From: Candidatus Melainabacteria bacterium MEL.A1
Lineage (GTDB): Bacteria > Cyanobacteriota > Vampirovibrionia > Gastranaerophilales > Gastranaerophilaceae
Assembly: GCA_001765415.1 (NCBI GenBank)
Contig: CP017245.1
Coordinates: 992,001 to 1,056,000, forward strand
Direction: 5' to 3'
Length of the DNA stretch: 64,000 bases
Notes under the pieces: generated by a model
Databases searched by the model: none
Told to the model about the DNA's origin: nothing
Seen by the model: the letters and a program-made list of their open reading frames with translations, nothing else
Program-made: the position numbers and the translations under genes
In this document: positions 1-7,704 of the stretch, one piece after another
How the letters are laid out: every line of letters begins with the position of its first letter
How positions within the stretch are numbered: the first letter of the stretch is position 1

Positions 1-68
1 ATTTTATTCATTTCTTTTACAATATTATATTTACTTTTTAAGATTTCAAACATATTTTGTCTTGTCAT
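1..68 (-). CDS. 5' end of an unknown gene, cut by the window edge
   Basis: Only the first 22 codons are visible (begins MTRQNMFEILKSKYN). The ATG at 68-66 shares a base with the hsdS stop codon (TAATG), so it is very likely the next gene of the restriction operon and translationally coupled to hsdS. It does not look like a typical HsdR start, but too little is seen to name it. hsdR, absent elsewhere in the window, may lie further out. Confidence 0.55.
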   Translation of the reverse strand, partial: MTRQNMFEILKSKYNIVKEMNK

Positions 69-1312
69 TACTTATCCTCCCTAAACAATAATTTATCAGC
101 GGACTGATTTGTTAAAATGTCGTCAATTTCGACCTTAGAAACATCAATTTCACCACTAATCAGTTTTGGTAAAAGTGTATCACGAAGTTGTGCTAATTTT
201 TGTTTTTCTTTGGCATTATTTGCAATTTGCTTCATTATTGGAGCTACAGTAATATCAAAATTAATAATATCTTCTATATTTGGTATTTTTATTGGCACGC
301 TTTTTAATTCATTTTGATTTAATCCAGGTTGTGCAGCTTTGCCGCAAGCTAAAGTATGAATTTTCTGTCTGTTAGAATTATCTAATAAGCAAAAATACAA
401 GAAAAATTGAGTTGCTAATTTATTTGTTCTCAACAAAAAGACATGTTCATTAACTGCACATTGTTTGTGTGGAAAATCATCTAAAGTCATTGAAACTTTT
501 CCTGTATATGCTCCATCTTTATAAAGCAAAACATCTTTTGATTTAACAATTCCACGATTTAACTTATTGTAAAATTCAGCACTTATAAATTTGTCTTTAG
601 AATAATCATATACCCCAAATCCATTAATATTTTCTGCGCCAATACTTGGTACTCCATGGGTTAAAGCCCCTCCTTTTGGACGAGAACCCGTTTCTATAAT
701 TTCTAATATATCACCAATGGTTCCACATTTCCCATTGTTATAAATTTCATAAAATAATGCTTGGGCTTGTTTTTCTAAATTATTATTTATCGAATTATTC
801 AATTCAATTTTATCATCAATCGCACTCAAAACCTTTGCTATTTTTTGTTGAGTTTCAAGTGGTGGGAGTTTGATTTCAATACTATCAAATGTCTCTCTTG
901 TAATCGTATCAAATACAGAACCATGAGTATTATGCTTTAAAAGATTAATACTGTTCTTTAACAAATAATATAAAAAATCAGAATTAATAATTTCTTCCTT
1001 AGCTCTTATACCATAACAAGATTGGTTAAATGCCATTTTATGCGGAATAACTGCAATTTCACCTACTGTACCTCTTGCTGATAAGATAATATCATTTTTT
1101 TTGAGTAGCTGAGTTGAACTTTTTTCTAAACCTAATTGTGTTATTGTTTTTTCTGTTGTATATACAAACTTTTCTCCAGAATTAAAATCTTTAACAGATA
1201 ACCAAGGAATAGTTCCATTCCAATATTCTGAAACGGTAGTTTTAGGAGTTCCGCCGCCTAAAATATAAACTAATTCACTAAATTTGTAATTTTTCCATTC
1301 CTTAGAGGTCAT
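68..1312 (-). CDS. hsdS: type I restriction-modification specificity subunit HsdS
   Basis: 414 aa, a usual HsdS length. This subunit gives the HsdM2S methylase and HsdR2M2S nuclease their DNA target. The sequence has the classic two-half layout: a first target-recognition domain (about residues 1-150, with WLSVKDF and ILSARGTVGEIAV), a conserved helical spacer (about 150-195, PPLETQQKIAKVLSAIDDKI), a second recognition domain (about 200-365) and a closing helix (AQLRDTLLPKLISGEID). The start overlaps the upstream TIR gene by four bases (ATGA), so the two are coupled. hsdM lies two genes upstream on the same strand. Confidence 0.93.
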   Translation of the reverse strand: MTSKEWKNYKFSELVYILGGGTPKTTVSEYWNGTIPWLSVKDFNSGEKFVYTTEKTITQLGLEKSSTQLLKKNDIILSARGTVGEIAVIPHKMAFNQSCYGIRAKEEIINSDFLYYLLKNSINLLKHNTHGSVFDTITRETFDSIEIKLPPLETQQKIAKVLSAIDDKIELNNSINNNLEKQAQALFYEIYNNGKCGTIGDILEIIETGSRPKGGALTHGVPSIGAENINGFGVYDYSKDKFISAEFYNKLNRGIVKSKDVLLYKDGAYTGKVSMTLDDFPHKQCAVNEHVFLLRTNKLATQFFLYFCLLDNSNRQKIHTLACGKAAQPGLNQNELKSVPIKIPNIEDIINFDITVAPIMKQIANNAKEKQKLAQLRDTLLPKLISGEIDVSKVEIDDILTNQSADKLLFREDK

Positions 1313-2091
1313 TTCTCCTCCTGCATTATTTTTATTGGAATTCCAACAAAATCTCTTCTAGATGATGCATGCATAATATATAAAATATTAACTTTATTAT
1401 TATCTTTTGCTGTAATTTGAATTTTTATAGGAAAATGAGGAGAGGTTGCACTTTGAACTTCAATTAAAATACAATTATGCTGTCCATCTGAAAAATTGAT
1501 ATTTTTATTGAATCCAGAAATATACTCATTAAAATCTGGTAATTTCCAGCTTAAATCTTCTTCATTATTATCAACCACCACCAAATAACGAGAATGAGGT
1601 TCCATATAGTATAGAGCTTTAATTTCGACAAGAGCATTTTGACCTTTATTTACTACTTCTGCAATTAGATTACTTACCTTCTCAGAAGGTCTATAAGTAT
1701 TTTGCCCCCTAACAACATCTAACATTTGTCTTGTTGCTATCTCTAAACCTTGAGTAAATAAATCGATATATAAAGTTGATGCAATTATTGCCGGCATAAT
1801 CGCATCATCAAGTTTTACAGGAATAAATGTTATATTTTTCTGAGCTTTTTTCATTAATGCAGATTGCCATTCTATTTCGACCATTTTACTATTTAAACTA
1901 TTTCTACTAACAAAAAAGAAAAAATAGTTACATTGTTCAAGACCTTCATTCATTTTTCCAGTAATGCTATCCCCAGGTTGAATAGACCACTCATCGTAAA
2001 AAACTTTTTCACGACCAAATACTTTTTCAAAGGTTTCTGCAATTTGTCTAACTATTATTTTATCTTGTTTATTATGGCTTAAAAATATCAC
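1309..2091 (-). CDS. TIR-domain protein inside a type I restriction operon
   Basis: 260 aa. Residues 1-130 read as a TIR domain: IFLSHNKQDK at the first strand, FYDEW and PGDSI (residues 31-43), and NSLNSKMVEIEWQSAL (64-79), where Glu74 sits at the position of the catalytic glutamate of NAD-cleaving TIR enzymes. Residues about 135-260 form a beta-rich C-terminal region I do not recognise, possibly a sensor. The start is GTG, with GGAGG eight bases upstream inside the end of the preceding gene; that gene's stop touches this start. It overlaps hsdS by four bases. In known systems such TIR proteins deplete NAD+ on infection; that role here is inferred from fold and context. Confidence 0.8.
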   Translation of the reverse strand: MIFLSHNKQDKIIVRQIAETFEKVFGREKVFYDEWSIQPGDSITGKMNEGLEQCNYFFFFVSRNSLNSKMVEIEWQSALMKKAQKNITFIPVKLDDAIMPAIIASTLYIDLFTQGLEIATRQMLDVVRGQNTYRPSEKVSNLIAEVVNKGQNALVEIKALYYMEPHSRYLVVVDNNEEDLSWKLPDFNEYISGFNKNINFSDGQHNCILIEVQSATSPHFPIKIQITAKDNNKVNILYIMHASSRRDFVGIPIKIMQEEK

Positions 2092-3069
2092 TTATCTTCC
2101 TCCATTCAACACACTGACCACTACATCTTTTATTGTTTCCATTTCTGTTGGATTACTTTCTGCGATTAGTAATGTGATAGAAAACAAGGTTGCGTTATCT
2201 ATAATCGGAGTTCCGTTTTTATATAACATTTCGTTTTTATCCATAAAATACAAGAAACAACTTGCCGCAATACGTTTATTACCGTCTGAAAAAGAATGGT
2301 TTTTGGTTATCAAATATAAAAGCATTGCCGCTTTTTCTTCCAATGTAGGATATAATTCTTGCCCATCAAAGGTTTGGTAAATCTGATTAACAGAACTTGC
2401 AAAACTACCGTCTTTTGGATTTGCAAACACATCACTCGCAAATGCTGATTTCATTTTATCAATAACTTGCAAAAATTCTTCTTCTGTTACTCTTACAGCT
2501 TCTCTTTCTGTCTGACCTTTGGAATCCAAAGTTTTGTGGTCAAAATTATCTAGTAAATTAAGACCATGTGCAAAGTTATCAAGAAGTTGTGCAACTTGTC
2601 TTGCATCTTCCATATTCTCAACTTGATTAGTTAAGCTTCTTGAAAGCAAGCTGATTGTGTTTTGTAGAGTTTTAACTTTTTCTTGTTCAAGTTTGAGTTT
2701 TTCTTCATTGACTGCGTAACCATCTGTTAAATATTTTTTTAAAATATTTGTAGCCCATTTTCTAAATTGAGTTGCAACTTTAGAATTAACTCTATACCCA
2801 ACAGAAATTATCATATCTAAATTGTAATAATTTACATTATAGGTTTTACCATCGTTTGCAGTTGTTGCAAAATTTGCAACAACTGAATTTTTATCTAATT
2901 CTTCAGATTCAAAAATATTTCTTATATGTCTTGAAATAGTTGATTTGTTTTTCTTGAATACTTTAGAAATTTGATCTAAAGATAACCAAAGTGTATCATT
3001 AGAAAAACTAACTTTACATTCTATATTGTCATTATTATCTTTATATATTATTATTTCATTTTTATTCAT
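2092..3069 (-). CDS. RhuM-type DNA-binding domain fused to a Fic/Doc domain
   Basis: 325 aa. Residues 1-115 match the RhuM ('virulence protein') family: a winged-helix-like segment around WLSLDQISKVFKKNKSTISRHI, then YYNLDMIISVGYRVNS and FRKWAT. Residues 120-160 are probably coiled coil. The C-terminal third is a Fic/Doc domain with the active-site motif HSFSDGNKR at 258-266 (family HxFxxGNKR), intact at His, Asn and Arg. Fic/Doc enzymes transfer AMP or phosphate to protein targets. It lies 13 bases after hsdM and directly before the TIR gene, so it is probably co-transcribed with both. RhuM-Fic genes are frequent passengers of type I restriction operons; their role is unsettled. Confidence 0.85.
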   Translation of the reverse strand: MNKNEIIIYKDNNDNIECKVSFSNDTLWLSLDQISKVFKKNKSTISRHIRNIFESEELDKNSVVANFATTANDGKTYNVNYYNLDMIISVGYRVNSKVATQFRKWATNILKKYLTDGYAVNEEKLKLEQEKVKTLQNTISLLSRSLTNQVENMEDARQVAQLLDNFAHGLNLLDNFDHKTLDSKGQTEREAVRVTEEEFLQVIDKMKSAFASDVFANPKDGSFASSVNQIYQTFDGQELYPTLEEKAAMLLYLITKNHSFSDGNKRIAASCFLYFMDKNEMLYKNGTPIIDNATLFSITLLIAESNPTEMETIKDVVVSVLNGGR

Positions 3070-3082
3070 AAACTATATTTTC

Positions 3083-4594
3083 CTACTTGATTTCAAATCC
3101 AATCGCTGAAAGATTTTTCTTGATTTCATTTTGCAGTTCATTTGATTTAGTGAACATTTCGGAAAGTTCAGATGTTAATCTTTTCATTTTATCCTCAAAA
3201 GGTTCGCCGTCATCTTCTTGTTCTTCAATTCCGACATAACGACCTGGAGTTAGGATATAATCTTGTTTTGCAATCTCTTCTGTTGATGTTACAGAACAAA
3301 ATCCTTTTACATCTTCCAGTGTTCCTTCTTGGAATTTAGTAAAAGTATCAGAAAGTTTTTTAATATCTTCATCGGTAAAATCTCGGTGTTTTCTATCTAC
3401 CATATAGCCCATTTTACGAGCATCAATAAACAAGGTTTTACCTTTTTGCTTTTTATTTTTTGAAATAAACCACAGAGTTACAGGAATTGTTACGCTATAA
3501 AATAATTGAGTAGGCAGTGCAACAATGCCCTCAACCAAATCGTCTTCGATAATTCTTTTTCTGATTTCACCTTCACCGCTTATTTGACTGGACAATGCAC
3601 CATTAGCAAGCACCAAGCCAATCTTACCATTCGGTGCAAGGTGATGAATCATGTGTTGTATCCACGCAAAGTTGGCATTCCCCGCAGGTGGAACTCCATA
3701 TTTCCAACGTACATCATCTTGAAGTTTATCTTGTCCCCAATTTGAAAGGTTAAATGGAGGATTTGCCATAATAAAATCTGCTTTTAAAGTCGGGTGCAAA
3801 TCATTAAAAAATGTATCTGCATGAGATGGCCCAAAATCTGCATCAATACCACGAATTGCCATATTCATTTTTGCCATTTTCCAAGTATCAGCGTTTGATT
3901 CTTGACCATAAACCGAAATTCTATCACGATTTCCGCTATGTGCCTGCAAAAATTTTACAGATTGAACAAACATACCACCGGATCCGCAACAAGGGTCATA
4001 AACTCTACAATTTTCAAATGGTTTAAGGATTTCAACAAGAGTTTTTACAATACTTTGTGGCGTGTAAAATTCTCCGCCTTTTGTACCTTCATAGGCTGCA
4101 AATTGAGCAATACAGTATTCATAAGTTCTACCCAACAAATCCTTACTTTCTTCTGTATCGTCCATCTTGATATTATTTGTAAATAAATCAACAACTTCAC
4201 CCAAAACTCTTTTATCCAAATCTGGTGAACCATAGTTTTTAGGCAAAACACCTTTTAAAGACTTATTTTCTCTTTCAATCGCAATCATGGCTTCATCAAT
4301 AATTTTTCCGATTTCAGGAGTATGTGCGTTTTCTGAAATTTTTGTCCAACGAGCTTCTTCCGGCACAAAAAAGATATTCTCGGCAGTATATTCATCTTTA
4401 TCGTTTTCAAAGCCGTCGCCTTCTGCTACAAGTTGTTGATACTTTTTATCAAAAACGCTTGATATATATCTTAGAAAGATTAAACCTACAATAACTTTTC
4501 GATATTCAGCAGCAGGAATATGTCCCCATAATACACAAGCTGCCTTCCATAATTGTTCTTCAAAACCGATATTTGCACTATTCTTCTCTGCCAT
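3083..4594 (-). CDS. hsdM: type I restriction-modification DNA methyltransferase HsdM
   Basis: 503 aa. It methylates adenine N6 with S-adenosylmethionine as part of the HsdM2S complex. An N-terminal helical domain (HsdM_N, about residues 1-140) is followed by the methylase fold with the SAM-binding motif DPCCGSGGMF and the catalytic NPPF motif (MANPPFNLSNWG). The C-terminal region is partly coiled coil, as expected for contact with HsdS. I chose the ATG at 4594 because GAGGG stands five bases before it; an in-frame GTG at 4618 has no such site. It is the first gene of the operon hsdM, rhuM-fic, TIR, hsdS. Confidence 0.95.
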   Translation of the reverse strand: MAEKNSANIGFEEQLWKAACVLWGHIPAAEYRKVIVGLIFLRYISSVFDKKYQQLVAEGDGFENDKDEYTAENIFFVPEEARWTKISENAHTPEIGKIIDEAMIAIERENKSLKGVLPKNYGSPDLDKRVLGEVVDLFTNNIKMDDTEESKDLLGRTYEYCIAQFAAYEGTKGGEFYTPQSIVKTLVEILKPFENCRVYDPCCGSGGMFVQSVKFLQAHSGNRDRISVYGQESNADTWKMAKMNMAIRGIDADFGPSHADTFFNDLHPTLKADFIMANPPFNLSNWGQDKLQDDVRWKYGVPPAGNANFAWIQHMIHHLAPNGKIGLVLANGALSSQISGEGEIRKRIIEDDLVEGIVALPTQLFYSVTIPVTLWFISKNKKQKGKTLFIDARKMGYMVDRKHRDFTDEDIKKLSDTFTKFQEGTLEDVKGFCSVTSTEEIAKQDYILTPGRYVGIEEQEDDGEPFEDKMKRLTSELSEMFTKSNELQNEIKKNLSAIGFEIK

Positions 4595-4705
4595 ATTAAC
4601 CCTCGTTAGATAAAACACCTATTTAACACTCTAATTCTATCATAAATACAGATATTAACCCCTTTTGTAAATAATAAATTTATTGTGTCTTAATACGACT
4701 ATTAG

Positions 4706-4987
4706 AAATGTTATAATTATTCAAATGAAGCATTAGAGCTTATGCGTGATAAGTGCACAGAATTAAGAGATTTGGCAATGATAGATATTCTAGCCTCAAC
4801 AGGAATGAGGGTCGGAGAATTAGTTCTTTTGAATCGTGAGGATATTAATTTTAATGAGCGAGAGTGTGTTGTTTTTGGAAAAGGTGATAAAGAACGAATA
4901 GTATATTTTGATGCACGAACGAAAATTCATTTAAAAAATTATTTAGAAAGCAGAAATGATACAAATCCAGCATTATGGAAACTGTAA
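4706..4987 (+). pseudogene. truncated tyrosine recombinase (XerC/integrase family)
   Basis: The reading frame opens just after a TAG at 4703 and reads into recombinase core sequence: YSNEALELMRDKCTELRDLA, then STGMRVGELVLLNREDI, holding the first catalytic Arg, and GKGDKER. An ATG at 4742 lies within it. It stops about 90 codons in, so the HxxR, His/Trp and Tyr residues of the active site are missing, as is the N-terminal arm-binding domain. Such recombinases often sit beside hsd loci and invert or swap hsdS segments. This copy cannot be active on its own. Confidence 0.75.
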
Positions 4988-5103
4988 AAATGCTGATTGA
5001 AAAACAAAATCCGAAAGAGGAAGAATTTACCCCGGAAGAACGAAGGCTATTGTTGCAAGATTTGCATCAACGGTTGTTTGAATTAACAAAAGACAATCCA
5101 TAA
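4975..5103 (+). CDS. possible 42-codon remnant ORF
   Basis: An open frame starting METVKMLIEKQNPKEEE and ending LFELTKDNP overlaps the end of the recombinase remnant in another frame. It is acidic and helical (EFTPEERRLLLQDLHQRLFE) and reads like the C-terminal tail of a larger protein. I see no clear ribosome site. It may be the 3' end of a second gene joined to the recombinase fragment by a deletion. Confidence 0.25.
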   Translation: METVKMLIEKQNPKEEEFTPEERRLLLQDLHQRLFELTKDNP

Positions 5104-5113
5104 ATCTAACGAG

Positions 5114-5147
5114 AAGCCGTCACTGTTTTAAACTGTGACGGCTTTTA
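5114..5147 (+). terminator. intrinsic terminator
   Basis: A 10-bp perfect stem, AAGCCGTCAC at 5114-5123 and GTGACGGCTT at 5135-5144, is followed by a short T stretch. It closes the remnant transcription unit 4.7-5.1 kb. Confidence 0.75.
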
Positions 5148-5205
5148 CACTAATTACTTCTGTTATAATTAGTTTTTAAACAAATTATATGCTATACTTA
5201 ACGAT

Positions 5206-5582
5206 ATGAAAAATGAAATTATATTTATCAAACGCAAGATGGTCAGACAAAAATTGACGTAAGATTAGAAAATGAAACAGTATGGCTTACGCAAAATCAA
5301 ATGGCTGAGTTATTTCAAACGACCAAACAAAACGTAAGTTTGCATATTAAAAATATTTTTGAAGAAGGAGAACTTTCAGAAAATTCAACTGTCAAGGATT
5401 ACTTGACAGTTCAACAAGAAGGAAACAGAAAGGTTTCAAGGAATATTTCTTATTACAACTTGGATGTAATTATTTCTGTCGGATATAGAGTAAAATCATT
5501 ACGTGGTACACAATTCAGAATTTGGGCTACTCAAGTTTTAAAACAGTTGGAGCAAAAAACGATACAAATATGTAATTTTTAA
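5206..5582 (+). pseudogene. frameshifted, truncated RhuM-family gene
   Basis: A second RhuM-type N-terminus, related to the intact RhuM-Fic gene. The ATG at 5206 begins MKNEII, but the frame is lost around 5222-5228: the expected continuation (YQTQDGQTKIDVRLENETVW) reads from about 5226 in another frame, consistent with loss of one or two bases. From there the RhuM core runs to RIWATQVLKQ and then diverges into a short unrelated tail and stop at 5582, so the C-terminal half is gone. The promoter is still recognisable (TGC TATACT at 5190-5198, seven bases before the ATG). Confidence 0.75.
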
Positions 5583-5597
5583 ATTTAGTATAATTAT

Positions 5598-5719
5598 ATA
5601 TTCCCTGTTATAAACCAAGCAGGGAATATGACTTAAAAGTCTTATGCTGTAATAGTTTAGCTTATTATTGAACTTATAAAAAACAACAGATTTTCCCTGA
5701 TTTTTAATTTAGCAGGGAA
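5598..5719. repeat. two copies of a TTCCCTG...CAGGGAA hairpin
   Basis: Copy 1 pairs ATATTCCCTG (5598-5607) with CAGGGAATAT (5620-5629). Copy 2, about 95 bases on, pairs TTCCCTG (5693-5699) with CAGGGAA (5713-5719). Both have 12-13 base loops ending in AG before the right arm. They lie in the 241-base gap between the decayed RhuM gene and the HD gene. They could be recombination sites of the lost recombinase or tandem terminators, though neither has a good T tract. Confidence 0.55.
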
Positions 5720-5823
5720 TTTACAAATAGCAAAATTTCATTTATAATGTTTTTGAAGCGAGCCTGTTGCTCACTGGACTGTTCGCTCCATTTTTAAAAC
5801 AATCAAAAAAGCAGGATTACATT

Positions 5824-6630
5824 ATGAAATCAATTAAAGAAGTATCTTTAGAATCAAAAATATTAAAAAGATTAGAACATAGCAAAATTTGTACCGAACT
5901 CGTTAATTATTTATTTGCAGACGATGAATTGCAAGAAATGCAAGATTACGCAAACAACGTATCTATCAAGCGTTTGGGTTACAACGATCACGGTCCTGTA
6001 CACATGCGTCAGGTTTGTGCAAACTCTATAAAAATGTTAAACCTTCTTCGGGACTGCGGAATACAAACTTCTCTTGAAAAAGAAGAAATTGGCACATTTG
6101 AAGACAGTATGTGTGCAATTATTCTTGCCGGTCTTATGCACGACTTAGGAATGATGATTGGTCGACAAGGGCATGAGGATATGTCTGTAATTCTTGCTAA
6201 AAGCATAATTGAACGAACTTTGATGCACCTGTTTCCTGATAATTTGCACAAGCGTGTTGTTATCAAATCTCTTGCAATAGAGGCAATTGTTGGTCACATG
6301 GCATCTAAAAAAATTCATTCAATTGAGGCCGGAATTATCTTAATCGCTGACGGATGCGATATGACAAAAGGCAGAGCTAGAATACCAATGGCTCTGAATA
6401 AAACACCTAAAGTTGGCGATATCCATAAATATTCTGCTAATGCAATCGAAAGAATTGGAATTCATCACGGTGAAAAAAAACCTATAAGAATTGATATTGA
6501 AATGTCAGGTGAAGTTGGTTTCTTCCAAATCGAAGAAGTTCTATTAACCAAAATCGAATCAAGCCCTGCAAAACAGTTTGTTGAACTTTATGCAGGAGTT
6601 CAAGGGCAAGAACCAAAATGCTATTTGTAG
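5824..6630 (+). CDS. HD-domain metal-dependent phosphohydrolase
   Basis: 268 aa from the ATG at 5824, which follows AGGA by about nine bases; an open frame extends 57 bases upstream without a ribosome site. It carries the HD signature: DHGPVHMRQV (residues 55-64), the metal-binding pair LMHDLGM (His106-Asp107), GHEDM (116-120), IVGHM (His158) and IADGCDMTKGRARIP (Asp176). HD proteins of this layout cleave phosphate esters or nucleotides; the substrate cannot be read from the sequence. It is followed after 24 bases by a glycosyltransferase on the same strand, perhaps an operon. A second HD gene starts at 63463. Confidence 0.85.
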   Translation: MKSIKEVSLESKILKRLEHSKICTELVNYLFADDELQEMQDYANNVSIKRLGYNDHGPVHMRQVCANSIKMLNLLRDCGIQTSLEKEEIGTFEDSMCAIILAGLMHDLGMMIGRQGHEDMSVILAKSIIERTLMHLFPDNLHKRVVIKSLAIEAIVGHMASKKIHSIEAGIILIADGCDMTKGRARIPMALNKTPKVGDIHKYSANAIERIGIHHGEKKPIRIDIEMSGEVGFFQIEEVLLTKIESSPAKQFVELYAGVQGQEPKCYL

Positions 6631-6654
6631 AAATTATAGCAGTAAGAGAGATTT

Positions 6655-7704
6655 ATGAATAATTGTGACAAATATATAGAAAAATTGGAAGAAAAACTTT
6701 CTTCACTAAAGTTTGAAGAAAATATATCTACTCCAAAAATTTCGATTATAATTCCTGCTTACAATGTCGAAAATTATATTGCAAAATGTCTTTTTTCCAT
6801 AATTAAGCAATCCTTCAAAGACTTTGAAATCTTAATTGTCGATGATGGTGCAACTGACCGCACAAACGAAATAATTAAAATATTCTCAAAATTTGATAAT
6901 AGGATAAAACTAATCGAGCAAAAAAATCAAGGTGCCGGAACAGCCAAAAACAATGCTCTTAACCAAGCCATTGGAAAATATATTATTTTTGTAGACAGTG
7001 ATGATGTTTTGCTCCCTGATGCGCTAAAAATGGCTTATGATACAATATCTCAAAATAAAGTAGATGTAGTTGTTTTCGGAGCTGAAGGAATTTTAGAGGA
7101 TAAAAAAGTTAACTGTTCTTATGGAATAGAAAATGTTCCTAATGAAATAAAAAACAAAATTTTAACTCAAAAAGAAAAATATATTTTTAAACTACCTGTA
7201 ATTGCAATGTGCAAAATCTATGATAGAGAATTTTTGGTTAAAAATTCTATTTATTTTCAAACTACAAAAACAGGTGAAGATCAGATTTTTCACATAAAAG
7301 CAATTCTACTTGCTGATAAAATCTTCATTTTGGATAAGAATTTATATGGTTACAGAAAAAGAAGAAAGGGTTCGTTAACATCTTCTAAAAAGAAAAAAGA
7401 TAATTCCGTTATCTATAATTTCTATGCAATAAAAGATTTTTTGCAAAATACTGATTACCCAATCGGTTTCAACAACAAAGTATTGAATAAATATTTTATA
7501 AAAAGCGTTTCATGGTTGGGAAAATGTGCAGATGATTATAGAAAAATTTATTTTCAAGATTTGCAAAAATTATGCGAATTTGTATCAAAAAATTATCCAC
7601 AGTTGTACAATCATGAAATTGAGTTTTCTCAAAACGATACATATTGGATTTTAAAAATCAAATTGGGATTAATCAAATTAAAAAAGAAATTTTTTAAAAA
7701 TTAG
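6655..7704 (+). CDS. family 2 glycosyltransferase
   Basis: 349 aa. GT-A fold of CAZy family GT2: ISIIIPAYNVENYI at about residue 30, LIVDDGATDRTNEI, GAGTAKNNAL and the metal-binding FVDSDDVLLPD near residue 120. This family moves a sugar from a nucleotide donor, typically for surface polysaccharide or glycoprotein. No transmembrane segment is evident; the Lys-rich C-terminus could bind membrane. The stop overlaps the stop of the convergent gene (TTAG, 7701-7704), leaving no room for a terminator between them. Confidence 0.9.
   Translation: MNNCDKYIEKLEEKLSSLKFEENISTPKISIIIPAYNVENYIAKCLFSIIKQSFKDFEILIVDDGATDRTNEIIKIFSKFDNRIKLIEQKNQGAGTAKNNALNQAIGKYIIFVDSDDVLLPDALKMAYDTISQNKVDVVVFGAEGILEDKKVNCSYGIENVPNEIKNKILTQKEKYIFKLPVIAMCKIYDREFLVKNSIYFQTTKTGEDQIFHIKAILLADKIFILDKNLYGYRKRRKGSLTSSKKKKDNSVIYNFYAIKDFLQNTDYPIGFNNKVLNKYFIKSVSWLGKCADDYRKIYFQDLQKLCEFVSKNYPQLYNHEIEFSQNDTYWILKIKLGLIKLKKKFFKN

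Noticed and set aside
3506..4251. Open frames opposite or within hsdM
   Set aside because: Overlap a strongly supported methylase gene in other frames and lack initiation signals.
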